DNA of 64,000 nt, taken from contig NZ_KE340297.1 of the NCBI RefSeq assembly GCF_000413315.1, forward strand, positions 1,046,340 to 1,110,339. Reading direction: 5' to 3'. Numbering within the stretch: position 1 is the first letter of the stretch; each line of letters starts with the position of its first letter. The notes under the pieces were generated by a model, which did no database searches, had not been told where the DNA came from, and saw nothing but the letters and a program-made list of their open reading frames with translations. Position numbers and translations under genes: made by a program. This stretch comes from Propionibacterium sp. oral taxon 192 str. F0372 (GTDB lineage: Bacteria > Actinomycetota > Actinomycetes > Propionibacteriales > Propionibacteriaceae). Below, in pieces: positions 51,780-61,313 of this stretch.

Positions 51780-53186
51780 CTATCGGGCCCCGGTGAACAG
51801 AGTCTGTACCCAGCCGTAGGTGCCTATCACGCCTAAGGTGAGTGGGAACACTGCCATCACCGCAAGCCACTCGACGATGTCACCCCACCGCCCGAAGGTC
51901 GGGGAGAGGATCTTTGCGTATCCGACGGCTGCGTAGTGGGTTAGCGCGACTGCGCCGCCGGAGAGCACGACGACGATCAGCAGGGCATGCAGAATCGGGC
52001 TCGTGGGCATCCAGGCAAGCCAACCAATCGCGGAGATCATGGTGACCAGGGTTCCGCTGCTGAGTAGGACGAGACGCTGGCTGAACCCGACGAAGGCCCG
52101 CGCGCGCATCATGAGGGCTAGCCCTGCGCAGGTAGCCAGACCTACATGCCAACCCCCGCCGTGGGGCAGTAGCAGCAGGCAGAACAAGACGATGTCGATG
52201 CATGCTGCGGTGAGCATCGCGGCGAGCAGCCGGTCGGCGAACACGGCTCGGGATACGATGTCAGGCTGGACCGGTTCCTCATCGGCGAGGATGTCATCGG
52301 CGGTGTTCGGCAAGGCAGGAAGGTGGATCTGGGCGATCCGGTATGACCATGTGGGCATCATCGCCGTCGTGGCGAGTAACACGGCCACCCCGACCCCGGC
52401 GGATTGCACCGTCCAACTCGGGTTCAGGGCTGCGATGACGGATGCCACCAGCAAACAGCCCGATGCCGCGGCAACCGAGAACAAGGCCATCTGGGTAACG
52501 GCCGCTGCCAGGGCGCAGGCCGCTGACATGCCCAAGAGCAGTGCAGAGGTGAAGACGAGTTTGACCGGCAATTCCGGCCGGTCGAGCAATTGGAAACCGC
52601 CGATCCCGGCCAGCGCCACCGCAGACCATGCCAGTGCAGCCGAGACGCGGTAGCGGCCTGCGGCCCGGGACAGAGCGATGGATGCGATGGCTGCGGCCAA
52701 GGCAAGGATCAGGGCGGCAGTTGCTCCCCAATAGCCGCGGTTGCCCACGGGTTGCTGAACTGCCTGCAACATCATGGCTCCGGTTGGCACGCCGACCAAC
52801 GCGGTGATCAATGCGCCGATGGTGAAACTCCGGGAATGCTTAGGTTGCCAAGCAGGTCGCTTCGCGGTGGTCGAAGAGACCGCATCGACGACATCGTCGA
52901 AGGCGGCATCGGGCAAGGCAGCCTCGCGCTGGCGCAGGTAGAGGGTCTCGCCATCACGAATGTTCAGCCTTGAAACCTGCACATTCGGATCGAGTGGATC
53001 ATGCCCGAAGCGTTGCAGGACCCAGCCATGAACCGCCTCTTGTGGGGTTCCTCCCTCGTAGCCCGAGAAACGCACCACGGAGGGCAGAAGCTCTCCGAGG
53101 GTGACATTTCCCGGCAGCGCGAGGTCGACGCGCCTTGTCGGTGAAATCACAGTGACCCGGGCGAGGTCCTCATCAGCAGCACTCAC
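51780..53186 (-). CDS. eccD: Type VII secretion protein EccD (integral membrane pore component)
   Basis: A 468-residue protein with an N-terminal ubiquitin-like domain (residues 9-88: RVTVISPTRRVDLALPGNVTLGELL start) followed by about 11 membrane helices from residue 118, the EccD layout. It forms the bulk of the membrane region of the ESX channel. The GTG at 53186 has TAGGCT ending 7 nt upstream, so a leaderless start is likely. It is divergent from eccC across 39 nt and convergent with the hypothetical gene at 51092. Confidence 0.95.
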   Translation of the reverse strand: MSAADEDLARVTVISPTRRVDLALPGNVTLGELLPSVVRFSGYEGGTPQEAVHGWVLQRFGHDPLDPNVQVSRLNIRDGETLYLRQREAALPDAAFDDVVDAVSSTTAKRPAWQPKHSRSFTIGALITALVGVPTGAMMLQAVQQPVGNRGYWGATAALILALAAAIASIALSRAAGRYRVSAALAWSAVALAGIGGFQLLDRPELPVKLVFTSALLLGMSAACALAAAVTQMALFSVAAASGCLLVASVIAALNPSWTVQSAGVGVAVLLATTAMMPTWSYRIAQIHLPALPNTADDILADEEPVQPDIVSRAVFADRLLAAMLTAACIDIVLFCLLLLPHGGGWHVGLATCAGLALMMRARAFVGFSQRLVLLSSGTLVTMISAIGWLAWMPTSPILHALLIVVVLSGGAVALTHYAAVGYAKILSPTFGRWGDIVEWLAVMAVFPLTLGVIGTYGWVQTLFTGAR

Positions 53187-53193
53187 GGGGCAA

Positions 53194-53199
53194 AGCCTA
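53194..53199 (-). promoter_or_regulatory. -10 box, leaderless eccD
   Basis: TAGGCT (minus strand) ends 7 nt before the GTG at 53186. On the plus strand CATGAT (53214-53219) ends 6 nt before the eccC ATG, so both divergent genes look leaderless. Confidence 0.5.
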
Positions 53200-53225
53200 A
53201 CCCGGTTTCAGGGCATGATGGACCC

Positions 53226-56200
53226 ATGGGATTGGTGACCTTCAATCGGCCCAAGCGGGTCGTGCAGCCGGCGCTGCCGCGAGGAGACGTCCTCCTGGAG
53301 CCGCCTCCTGAGATCCCGCCGCCACCCACCGGGCGCAATTTCGGAATGATTCTCCGGATGCTCCCGATGCTTGCTGGCGGCCTGGCCATGGGCCTGATGA
53401 TGATGGGTGGCGGTGGCCTCGGCGGTGGCCGGGGAGCCATGGGTGGTGTGGTCGGCGTGCTGTACGGGGTGTCGATGCTCGGCATGGTGATTTCTTCAGC
53501 AGGCCGGGGCAACGATGAGCAGGCCCAGCAGCTCGACGGGAATCGCCGTGACTACTTCCGCTACCTCGGACAGACTCGCAAGACGCTGCGCGAGGCGGGC
53601 GACCAGCAGCGCGCCTCGGTCGAATTCCGTCATCCAGCCCCGGATATCTTGTGGACCCTCGTCGGCGAGCGCCGGATGTGGGAAAGACGCCCCGAGGATG
53701 AGGACTTTGCCGCGGTGCGGGTCGCCGTCGGTTCCCAGCAGTTTGCCAAGCGGATCACCCCTCCCGAGGCGCAACCAGTGGAGGACCTTGAACCGCTGAC
53801 TACCGGCGCTCTGCGTCGATTCATGCGCACCCACCGATTGGTCTCCGATGTCCCACTGGCGATGAACCTCGACGGCTTCGAGCAGATCCGGCTCATCGGT
53901 GATCCGGAGAAGTGCCGGAAACTGGCCTTCGCGATACTCGCCCAGACAGCCATCTGGCACACGCCCAACGACCTACGCATCATGGTCGCAGCTGCCGAAT
54001 CGATGCAGGATCAGTGGCAGTGGGTCAAGTGGCTACCCCATCTGCAATCGCCCGCCGAGACCGACGGTGTCGGCCCGGTACGCATGTTCGCTACCTCCGC
54101 CACCGACCTGAGCACCATCGGCGCGAGGGCCCAGGCTGACAGCGACCATACCCCGAGAGTGAATCTCATCGTGGTCGACGGGCTCGCCGATGTGGCCTCC
54201 ACGACGTTCTCCACTCCGGGAACCCACGCCACCGGGCTGTATCTGGGCACTGACGACGGGCTTCCACGCAGGATCGATCCGAGAGTCGCCTTCATGGAGA
54301 TCACCGATTCCGGGGAGTTGATCTTGTACCGGCGCGGCAGCAAGGGCCAGCAGGCCCGTACCTCGCTGGGCCGGGCCGATCAGGTGGAGATGGTCTACAT
54401 GGAGATGCTCGCCCGTCAGATGGCCCCCTACCGGATGCCAGACGCGGTGACTGCTGAGATCGAGGAGGAACCCGAGGTCGTCTTCGAGGCGCCGAAGGAC
54501 TACCCATCAATGCTCGGGGTAGGTGATCCGCTGACCCTTGATGTCCGCGATGCATGGCGGCTGCGGCCCCTGCACCAGCACCTGCGCATTCCCTTCGGCA
54601 CCGGGGAGCATGGCCAGCCCGTCGAACTCGATATCAAAGAATCCGCCCAAGGTGGTATGGGCCCGCACGGCATCTGCATCGGTGCAACCGGTTCCGGTAA
54701 GTCTGAGTTCCTGCGCACCCTGGTGCTCGGCATGGCGATGACCCACGATCCCGAGCAGCTCAACTTCATCCTCGTTGACTTCAAGGGCGGTGCAACCTTC
54801 CTTGGCCTGGACTCCCTGCCACACGTCTCGGCGACGATCACCAACCTGGAGGATGAGTTGATTCTCGTCGACCGGATGCAGGACGCCATCGGTGGCGAAC
54901 TGGACCGGCGCATGGAGGTCCTGAGGGCAGCGGGCAATTTCAAGAACCGCGAAGACTACGAGAACGCCCGTCAGGCGGGCGCCGATCTGGAACCGATGCC
55001 TTCGCTGTTTTTCATCGTCGACGAGTTCTCTGAATTGCTGACCGCCCGGCCCGAATTCATCGACCTGTTCCTGCAGATCGGCCGAGTCGGTCGATCCATT
55101 GCGGTGCACCTCCTGTTGGCCTCCCAGCGACTTGAGGAGGGCAAACTGCGTGGTCTGGATACCTTCTTGTCTTACCGCATCGCCCTGCGCACCTTCTCGG
55201 CCGCGGAATCCCGCACCGTCATTGGCGTCGGCGACGCCTACGAATTGCCCTCGCCTCCTGGTAACGGCTACCTCAAGGAGGGCACCAAGGATTTGGTGCG
55301 GTTCAAGGCGGCCTATGTGTCGGGTCCTTGGCATGGTTCCCCGACAGCGTCGGCTACCACTTCGACCTCGGAGCTCACCCTCACCGCCCCGACCCGGTCT
55401 TGGACTCCGCCGGTCCTCGAATTCCTTCCCGAGTTCGTCCCGAAGGTGACTCCACCGCCGGAGGCAGAGGAAACCCCGCCTCAGTCTTTGGACGAGTCCC
55501 CCGCTGCCGCCGAGCCTGCACCGATGGATAACGACGATGACGAAGAGGAAGAGGAGACCCTGCTCGGTCTGACAGTGTCTCGGCTGCGCGGTCATGGTTA
55601 TCCCGCTCACCAGGTGTGGCTTCCACCGCTGGATGATCCGCCGACCCTGGACTCCCTGCTGGGTCAGGTCGGGGAGGTGCCCGGGCGCGGCCTGCAGGTG
55701 CTGGATACTTCGCTGCACGGTCGGTTATCAACTCCCGTCGCCCTCATCGACCGGCCCCGGCATCAGCGACGCGATCCGTTGTGGTTGGATTTCTCCGGTG
55801 CCGGCGGCCACATGGCCGTCATCGGTGGTCCGCAGACCGGCAAATCCATGGCTCTGCGTACCTCCATCGCATCGTTCTCACTGACCCACACTCCTGCCGA
55901 GGTTGGCTTCTACGTACTCGACTTCGGTGGTGGCGGTCTCATGTCGATGAGGGATCTGCCCCACGTCGGCTCGGTCACCGGGCGTCTCGACGTCGACCGG
56001 GTGCGCCGCACGATCGCTGAGGTGAACTCGCTGCGGGCCTCCCGGGAACTCATGTTCGCCGAGCGGGGCATCGACTCGATGACCGCCTACCGACGTGGTC
56101 GTGCCGAAGGGAAGATTCCGCCGGACCGCTTTCCCACCGATGTCTTCTTGGTCATCGACGGGTGGAGCACCTTCAAGACGGAATTTGAGGATCAAGAGGC

Positions 56201-57311
56201 CACCGTGCAGGCGTTGGCCACCTCCGGTCTGGGTTTCGGCATCCACATCTGGGTGGCCTCCAACAAGTGGATGGACATCAGGGCGAATGTGCGTGACTCC
56301 TTGCAGACCAGGGTGGAACTGAAGCTCGGTGATCCCTTCGAATCCGAGGTGAACCGCAAGGCTGCAGCCCTGGTTCCTTCTGATCGTCCGGGTCGTGGCA
56401 TTAACGCTCAGGGGCTGCACACCCTGATTGGCCTGCCTCGCATTGATGGGGTGGAGAATGCCGACTCCGTCTCCGACGGCCAGCGCAACCTCATCGAGAT
56501 CTCCCAGAAGCACTGGCATGGCCCCAAGGCCGCCGAGGTGCGCATGCTTCCCATGGACTTCCCGCTCTCGTCGCTGCCGACTATCTCCTATGACGGGGTC
56601 AACCGTGGAATCCCGTTCGCCCTGGATGGCGAGGAACTTGCGCCGGTCATCTTCGATCCGATGAGCGAGCCGCACGTCGCCTTCATCGGCGGTCCCGAAT
56701 CGGGCAAGTCGAATATCCTGCGCATCATGCTGCAGGGCATCGTCACCCGGTTCACGCCGAAAGAGGCGAAGATCGTCATCGCCGACTACCGGCGTTCCCT
56801 GCTGGGTGAGGTTCAAACCGAGCACCTCCTGCCGGGCGGCTACTGCGCCTCCGCGCAGGCGGCCAATGACATGTTCGCCCAAGCCGCCCAGGCGGTTCGT
56901 TCCCGATTGCCTGGCCCCGATGTAACCCAGCAGCAGTTGCGTGATCGTTCTTGGTGGACCGGTTCGGAGCTGTTCATCGTCATTGACGACTACGAATTGG
57001 TCGGCACCTCGATGAACAATCCGATAAGCAATTTTGCCGACCTCATCTCCCAAGCTGGTGATATTGGGTTGCACATCATCGTTGCCCGGGGTGCCGGTGG
57101 TGCGGGGCGTGCCCTCTACTCCGATCCGCTGTTCACCAGGATGAAGGACCAGGTGAATCCGGGCCTGGTGATGAGCGGCAATAGGGACGAAGGTGGCCTG
57201 TTCGGCGACGTGCGACCTAGTCAGCTGCCAGTGGGTCGTGGCACCTGGGTTACCCGTACCGGCAAAGTGCTGATCCAGACGGCTCATTCGCCGGTGAAGG
57301 AACTGAGCTGA
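53226..57311 (+). CDS. eccC: Type VII secretion ATPase EccC (EccCa-EccCb fused)
   Basis: The FtsK/SpoIIIE-family motor of the ESX system, 1361 residues as a single chain. Two Gly-rich membrane helices occupy residues 38-85. Three ATPase domains follow: D1 with Walker A GATGSGKSE near residue 489 and Walker B FFIVDEFSELL near 600; D2 with GGPQTGKSM near 867 and VFLVIDGWSTF; D3 with GGPESGKSN near 1155 and LFIVIDDYELV. Only D1 has the complete Asp-Glu Walker B, in line with the known control role of D2 and D3. An acidic linker (DNDDDEEEEE, near residue 770) separates D1 and D2. The start at 53226 is leaderless. Confidence 0.96.
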   Translation: MGLVTFNRPKRVVQPALPRGDVLLEPPPEIPPPPTGRNFGMILRMLPMLAGGLAMGLMMMGGGGLGGGRGAMGGVVGVLYGVSMLGMVISSAGRGNDEQAQQLDGNRRDYFRYLGQTRKTLREAGDQQRASVEFRHPAPDILWTLVGERRMWERRPEDEDFAAVRVAVGSQQFAKRITPPEAQPVEDLEPLTTGALRRFMRTHRLVSDVPLAMNLDGFEQIRLIGDPEKCRKLAFAILAQTAIWHTPNDLRIMVAAAESMQDQWQWVKWLPHLQSPAETDGVGPVRMFATSATDLSTIGARAQADSDHTPRVNLIVVDGLADVASTTFSTPGTHATGLYLGTDDGLPRRIDPRVAFMEITDSGELILYRRGSKGQQARTSLGRADQVEMVYMEMLARQMAPYRMPDAVTAEIEEEPEVVFEAPKDYPSMLGVGDPLTLDVRDAWRLRPLHQHLRIPFGTGEHGQPVELDIKESAQGGMGPHGICIGATGSGKSEFLRTLVLGMAMTHDPEQLNFILVDFKGGATFLGLDSLPHVSATITNLEDELILVDRMQDAIGGELDRRMEVLRAAGNFKNREDYENARQAGADLEPMPSLFFIVDEFSELLTARPEFIDLFLQIGRVGRSIAVHLLLASQRLEEGKLRGLDTFLSYRIALRTFSAAESRTVIGVGDAYELPSPPGNGYLKEGTKDLVRFKAAYVSGPWHGSPTASATTSTSELTLTAPTRSWTPPVLEFLPEFVPKVTPPPEAEETPPQSLDESPAAAEPAPMDNDDDEEEEETLLGLTVSRLRGHGYPAHQVWLPPLDDPPTLDSLLGQVGEVPGRGLQVLDTSLHGRLSTPVALIDRPRHQRRDPLWLDFSGAGGHMAVIGGPQTGKSMALRTSIASFSLTHTPAEVGFYVLDFGGGGLMSMRDLPHVGSVTGRLDVDRVRRTIAEVNSLRASRELMFAERGIDSMTAYRRGRAEGKIPPDRFPTDVFLVIDGWSTFKTEFEDQEATVQALATSGLGFGIHIWVASNKWMDIRANVRDSLQTRVELKLGDPFESEVNRKAAALVPSDRPGRGINAQGLHTLIGLPRIDGVENADSVSDGQRNLIEISQKHWHGPKAAEVRMLPMDFPLSSLPTISYDGVNRGIPFALDGEELAPVIFDPMSEPHVAFIGGPESGKSNILRIMLQGIVTRFTPKEAKIVIADYRRSLLGEVQTEHLLPGGYCASAQAANDMFAQAAQAVRSRLPGPDVTQQQLRDRSWWTGSELFIVIDDYELVGTSMNNPISNFADLISQAGDIGLHIIVARGAGGAGRALYSDPLFTRMKDQVNPGLVMSGNRDEGGLFGDVRPSQLPVGRGTWVTRTGKVLIQTAHSPVKELS

Positions 57312-57333
57312 TGCGCCTCACATGAAATAAAAA

Positions 57334-57384
57334 TTCACTTAGTGAAATGCACTGGGCATAAACTACCCAGAACTGGATTTCACT
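57334..57384. promoter_or_regulatory. Repeated TTCACT/AGTGAA inverted sites
   Basis: TTCACTTAGTGAA (57334-57346) is a perfect 6-1-6 palindrome. A further ATTTCACT at 57377-57384 pairs with AGTGAAAT at 57341, enclosing CTGGG/CCCAG. This may be an operator pair or the eccC terminator; there is no U-tract. Confidence 0.45.
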
Positions 57385-57582
57385 GGCAGATTTTTGGGCC
57401 GTGGTGGTGCTGCTAATGCTTTGCGCGTCGGCGGCACCACCACGTGAGATGATGCTCCTGACATGTTGCATAGGGTGGGCTCTGGGTCCATTTCCATTGT
57501 ACGGAGGTTCCGTGCACATGAGTCGCGCGATCGGGGCCAACCCCTATTCCCTGGTTGTTGTAGGTTGTGGGATTATTCCTTC

Positions 57583-57945
57583 ATGACCATGGAGAATCCC
57601 CGCGACGAGTTCCACACCGAGACCGCCTACAACGACTCCTTTGACCAAGTCTACGGATGGACTCAGAACCCAACCGGGCAACCGGATACTTCTCATCAGC
57701 AGATGGTACCGATGCCCCCGAGCCCGCCTGCTGTTCCGGTGGGCGGTTACGAGGAACTACAGCGGGACCGAGATCGCCGTGCCATGACGCTCAGGGTGGT
57801 GATTGCCCTGGTATTGGCTGTCCCGCTGACCGCGATTGCAACCGTTCCGGGCGGGATCGGTGGGTTCTTAGCCATGGCAATGACATGGTGCGGCATTATT
57901 GCCGTCGTCGCCTTGTCCAGTGGAAGAGGTTTCCCGCGGCGTTGA
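57583..57945 (+). CDS. Small membrane protein of the ESX locus
   Basis: A 120-residue protein with a polar, Pro-rich N-terminal 60 residues and two hydrophobic helices at the C-terminus (VVIALVLAVPLTAIATVPGG and FLAMAMTWCGIIAVVALSS). No signal peptide is needed; the N-terminus is probably cytosolic. It lies between eccC and mycP, convergent with the latter. The start at 57583 (alternative 57589) is chosen from the reading frame; the longer frame from 57463 is doubtful. Function unknown. Confidence 0.65.
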   Translation: MTMENPRDEFHTETAYNDSFDQVYGWTQNPTGQPDTSHQQMVPMPPSPPAVPVGGYEELQRDRDRRAMTLRVVIALVLAVPLTAIATVPGGIGGFLAMAMTWCGIIAVVALSSGRGFPRR

Positions 57946-58079
57946 GTAGTCCGATACGCAGGACTCATTGGCTGCCCCCACGGACTGTCCCCACGGATGA
58001 GCGATGGCCTGTGCGATGGATGACTGCGCGACAACGGTGTCTTGAGAGGTTCACCGGTCGCCGTGCATGGGTGCCCTCA

Positions 58080-59381
58080 TCAATCCTTTTCAGCCGGTTG
58101 CCCAGCACGTTTGCGCGCGGCAGGCAGGGCCACCTTCAAGCCAACGCCGATGATTACCCCGGCGAAGGTGAGAGCCGCGACGACCAACGCGGCCTGCAGC
58201 GCGGCCTTGGACCGGCGTGGCGGAGGCGGTCGGTCATCAGGTGCCGCAGTGTTTGTGGGGGAGGGCACATGATCGTTGTGCACCGGAGCAACACCGGCCA
58301 GGGCCCTGACCGGGTTGACGATCCCGTGGCCCAGTTGGTCATCGGGTACCGGGCCTGCGGGGGGATCAGCGCTTTGTTCGAGGATCTGCTTGACATCAGC
58401 GGGGGTGAGTTTCACTCCCGTATCCCGGGCATGCTGGATGAGCAGCGCTGCCAGCCCCGACACGATCGGGGCGGCATAGGAGGTGCCGGTCTGGCCGTAG
58501 GCGTAGACCTGCCCGGTGGCCGTCGCGGAGGGGGCTAGCCCGGTGAGATCCACTCCGGGTGCCGCGACCGAGACACGGCCCGGCATCGACATCGAATTGG
58601 GACTGGCAACGTCGGCGGCATCGGTCATGCCCACCGAGATCACCCCTGGGTAGGCAGCTGGGTAGGCCAGCGGGGCCCCGCCCATGTCATTGGCATTGCC
58701 TGCGGCGGCCACGACGATGATGCCGGCATCCAGTGCGGCCTTGATCGCGTCGGCGTACTCGCCGCGGTTGAGGTTCGCGGCTTGGGAGATGTTGATCACA
58801 TCTACGTGCATCGCGATGGCGGCGCGCACCGCAGCAATCACGCCATCAAGCTCTTGGGCGCTGGTTCCGTAGAGTGCCCGGACACCGATGATCTGGGCAT
58901 CGGGAGCGATGCCGGAGAACTGCGTGGGCCCGTCCACCGACTGGGCCGCGGCTAGGGAGGCGACGAAGGTACCGTGCAGACATTCCCATTTGTCACTGGG
59001 GTTGGCGTTCTGGAGCGGGGGCAGCACGTTGTAGGCCGAGAAACGTCGCGTCGGGGTGTACTCGGAACCGTTCACCTGAATACCGGTGTCGATGACGGCG
59101 ATCTTCACTCCCTTGCCGGTGGCAAGCTTCCAGGTCTCTTCCATGTTGAGGCGTGACAGATGCCACGGCGTCTCATCGGGAGCGTCCTCGGTGGGAATCA
59201 GGGTGTTGCAGGCATCTGCGGCGATCTGTTCGACGGGTATCGACTGGAGGGCAGTGGTGGCATAGACCGGGGAAGGCAGCGGTGGCGCAGTGTCGGCGTT
59301 CGCCGGGAGGGCGCAGGTCATGGTGAGACCGGCCGCGGTGGCCAGCACCGCGAACCTGGTGGGGAATCCACTTGCTCGCAC
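58080..59381 (-). CDS. mycP: Mycosin, subtilisin-like membrane protease of type VII secretion
   Basis: A 433-residue S8 protease. It has a signal peptide (cleavage near residue 30), catalytic Asp98 (AVIDTG), His136 (LHGTFVAS) and Ser301 (GTSYAAP), oxyanion Asn229 (AAGNAND), two Cys likely in a disulfide (58 and 134), a Pro-rich linker, and one C-terminal membrane helix (residues 395-415). Mycosins stabilise the ESX membrane complex and cleave some substrates. The GTG at 59381 has TAACCT ending 6 nt upstream (leaderless). It closes the ESX locus on the right. Confidence 0.96.
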   Translation of the reverse strand: MRASGFPTRFAVLATAAGLTMTCALPANADTAPPLPSPVYATTALQSIPVEQIAADACNTLIPTEDAPDETPWHLSRLNMEETWKLATGKGVKIAVIDTGIQVNGSEYTPTRRFSAYNVLPPLQNANPSDKWECLHGTFVASLAAAQSVDGPTQFSGIAPDAQIIGVRALYGTSAQELDGVIAAVRAAIAMHVDVINISQAANLNRGEYADAIKAALDAGIIVVAAAGNANDMGGAPLAYPAAYPGVISVGMTDAADVASPNSMSMPGRVSVAAPGVDLTGLAPSATATGQVYAYGQTGTSYAAPIVSGLAALLIQHARDTGVKLTPADVKQILEQSADPPAGPVPDDQLGHGIVNPVRALAGVAPVHNDHVPSPTNTAAPDDRPPPPRRSKAALQAALVVAALTFAGVIIGVGLKVALPAARKRAGQPAEKD

Positions 59382-59387
59382 GCCCCA

Positions 59388-59393
59388 AGGTTA
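59388..59393 (-). promoter_or_regulatory. -10 box, leaderless mycP
   Basis: TAACCT (minus strand) ends 6 nt before the GTG at 59381. Confidence 0.5.
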
Positions 59394-59448
59394 TCGGTGT
59401 TGTGGGTGAAAGTGACCAATAGGATCGCTCGTGGACTTCAATCCCGGG

Positions 59449-60303
59449 TCAGGACGGGGTTGGACGATGGGCAACGACCGCCAGTTGCAACGGTAGACAA
59501 TTGCGCATCGCCTTATCGATGAAGCGGAATCCCTCCGGGCAGGGCTCCATCGCATCGGGCCAGCGACGCCATGCCGAGTACCTGGTCTCGGTCACCTCGT
59601 CGATGACTAGTCCGGCATCCAGCAAGGCGGTGATGATCTCGGCCACGGAATGGTTCCATTGGTGGCTGCGCGTGTGGATGATGGCCGGCGCATCGCCGAC
59701 AGGCCCGACATAGGAGGTGTCATCCTCCCAGGTGCTTGGCTCAACGGCCTGGAAATAGGGTTCCCGTAGCACCAAACCGTTGCTCAGGTCGTCGCCGATG
59801 GCTTGGAAGACGGGATGGTCGTCGCGGAAGACGAGCCGGCCACCGGGTTTCAGCAGGGATGCGATCACCCGGGCCCACCCTGCGACGTCGGGCAGCCAGC
59901 ACAGCACACCGATTGAGGTGTAGAGGACATCGAAGTCGCCTGTCACCGCGGCCCGGGCATCGTAAACGTTGGCCTCCACGAAATCGATGTTCGCCCTGGC
60001 ACGTTCGGCGATGGCCCTGGCTCGGCGCAGGGATTCACCGGATAGGTCGAGGCCCACCACGCGGGCGGCTCCCATCCTGGCCAAGGAGATGGTGTCCAGA
60101 CCCAGGTGGCATTGCAGATGGATGACCTCACGCCCGTTCAACTCACCCAGCCGGTCGCGATCCAGGGCTATTTCGGCGGTGATTGCCTCGGGGGATGCGA
60201 GCAGTTCAGCGATGCCGTAGCCGCTGGCCTCATGGACGGCTGCCCGGTCATCCCAGTTGGCGCGGTTGTCGTCGAACCAATATGCGCGTGAGGCATGGGT
60301 CAT
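59449..60303 (-). CDS. Class I SAM-dependent methyltransferase
   Basis: A 284-residue methyltransferase with motif I as VIHLQCHLGLDTISLARMGA near residue 60, the acidic residue of motif II in VVGLDLSGES, and FDVLYTSIGVLCWLPD near residue 126. The CHLG form of motif I is common in actinobacterial homologues annotated only as methyltransferase. CATACT ends 6 nt before the ATG at 60303, so a leaderless start replaces the 39-residue longer frame. The acceptor is unknown. It is divergent from pheA. Confidence 0.9.
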   Translation of the reverse strand: MTHASRAYWFDDNRANWDDRAAVHEASGYGIAELLASPEAITAEIALDRDRLGELNGREVIHLQCHLGLDTISLARMGAARVVGLDLSGESLRRARAIAERARANIDFVEANVYDARAAVTGDFDVLYTSIGVLCWLPDVAGWARVIASLLKPGGRLVFRDDHPVFQAIGDDLSNGLVLREPYFQAVEPSTWEDDTSYVGPVGDAPAIIHTRSHQWNHSVAEIITALLDAGLVIDEVTETRYSAWRRWPDAMEPCPEGFRFIDKAMRNCLPLQLAVVAHRPTPS

Positions 60304-60309
60304 GGTGCG

Positions 60310-60315
60310 AGTATG
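60310..60315 (-). promoter_or_regulatory. -10 box, leaderless methyltransferase gene
   Basis: CATACT (minus strand) ends 6 nt before the ATG at 60303. Confidence 0.45.
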
Positions 60316-60369
60316 GCACAGTCGTTTTCCGCCCAGCGGGTGCCGAGGACCGCCAGATGGGGCACTCGC

Positions 60370-60375
60370 TAGGGT
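60370..60375 (+). promoter_or_regulatory. -10 box, leaderless pheA
   Basis: TAGGGT ends 6 nt before the ATG at 60382; there is no Shine-Dalgarno. Confidence 0.5.
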
Positions 60376-60381
60376 GTGTCC

Positions 60382-61311
60382 ATGCACGGATATTTCGGTC
60401 CCGAGGGAACTTTCACCCATCAGGCGCTGCTCGCTTTAGCCGAGGAACGTGGGCTCGATGTGTCCGAGGCCAAGCCCTTCGCCACTGTCGCCCAGGCTTT
60501 GGATGCGGTGCGTCTCGGCGAGGTGAGCGCATCCCTGGTGCCGATCGAGAACTCCGTCGAGGGTGGGGTGTCGGCGACCCTGGACAATCTAGCCTCCCCG
60601 TTAGCCCCCTTGCAGATCATCGCCGAGGTGATCATTCCGGTCACCTTCGATTTGTGCGTGCGTCCCGGCACCCGGATGGCCGATATCCGCACCGTCATCT
60701 CCCACCCACACGCCATCGCTCAGACCCGGGGGTGGCTGGATGCCCACCTGCCCGCAGCACGGATCGTTGAACGCGGTTCCACCGCCGGTGCCGCGCAGAC
60801 CATAGCCGACGAGACCTCCGGCCTCGACGCCGCGGTGTGCGCATCGGTCGCGGGTTCCCTCTACGGGCTGGAATCGCTGGCTCACGACATCTCCGACAAC
60901 GAGGCGGCCCTCACCCGGTTCGTGCTCGTCGCCCCCACCGGGCGACTGCCGCAACGTACCGGTCATGACAAGACTTCCTTGGTGGCCTACATTCACCAGG
61001 ACCGGCCGGGGGCGCTGCTCGATATCCTCCAGCAGTTCGCTGTGCGCGGGGTCAACCTGTGCCGTATCGAATCACGCCCGGCGAAGACAACCCTGGGCGA
61101 ATACTGCTTCTCGGTTGACGCCGAGGGCCATGTTCTTGACGAACGCATGTCGGCCGCCCTCCAAGGGCTCAAGAGAACCTGTCAGGATGTGGTCTTCCTT
61201 GGTTCCTACGCCCGGGCCGATCGTAAGGCACCTGCCACCCCCTTCGGCGGCACCGACGAGGACTATGCGATCGCTCGCAACTGGATCGACGAGATCCGCT
61301 CCGGGAACTGA
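60382..61311 (+). CDS. pheA: Prephenate dehydratase
   Basis: A monofunctional, 309-residue prephenate dehydratase that makes phenylpyruvate for phenylalanine synthesis. The catalytic domain starts GYFGPEGTFTHQAL, with VPIENSVEGGV near residue 57 and the conserved Thr-Arg in ALTRFVLV near residue 176. A C-terminal ACT domain with GALLDILQQFAVRGVNLCRIESRP (key ESRP near residue 230) indicates feedback control by phenylalanine. No chorismate mutase domain is fused. The start at 60382 is supported by the leaderless -10; a GTG at 60376 is in frame. It converges on the kinase gene. Confidence 0.96.
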   Translation: MHGYFGPEGTFTHQALLALAEERGLDVSEAKPFATVAQALDAVRLGEVSASLVPIENSVEGGVSATLDNLASPLAPLQIIAEVIIPVTFDLCVRPGTRMADIRTVISHPHAIAQTRGWLDAHLPAARIVERGSTAGAAQTIADETSGLDAAVCASVAGSLYGLESLAHDISDNEAALTRFVLVAPTGRLPQRTGHDKTSLVAYIHQDRPGALLDILQQFAVRGVNLCRIESRPAKTTLGEYCFSVDAEGHVLDERMSAALQGLKRTCQDVVFLGSYARADRKAPATPFGGTDEDYAIARNWIDEIRSGN

Positions 61312-61313
61312 AC

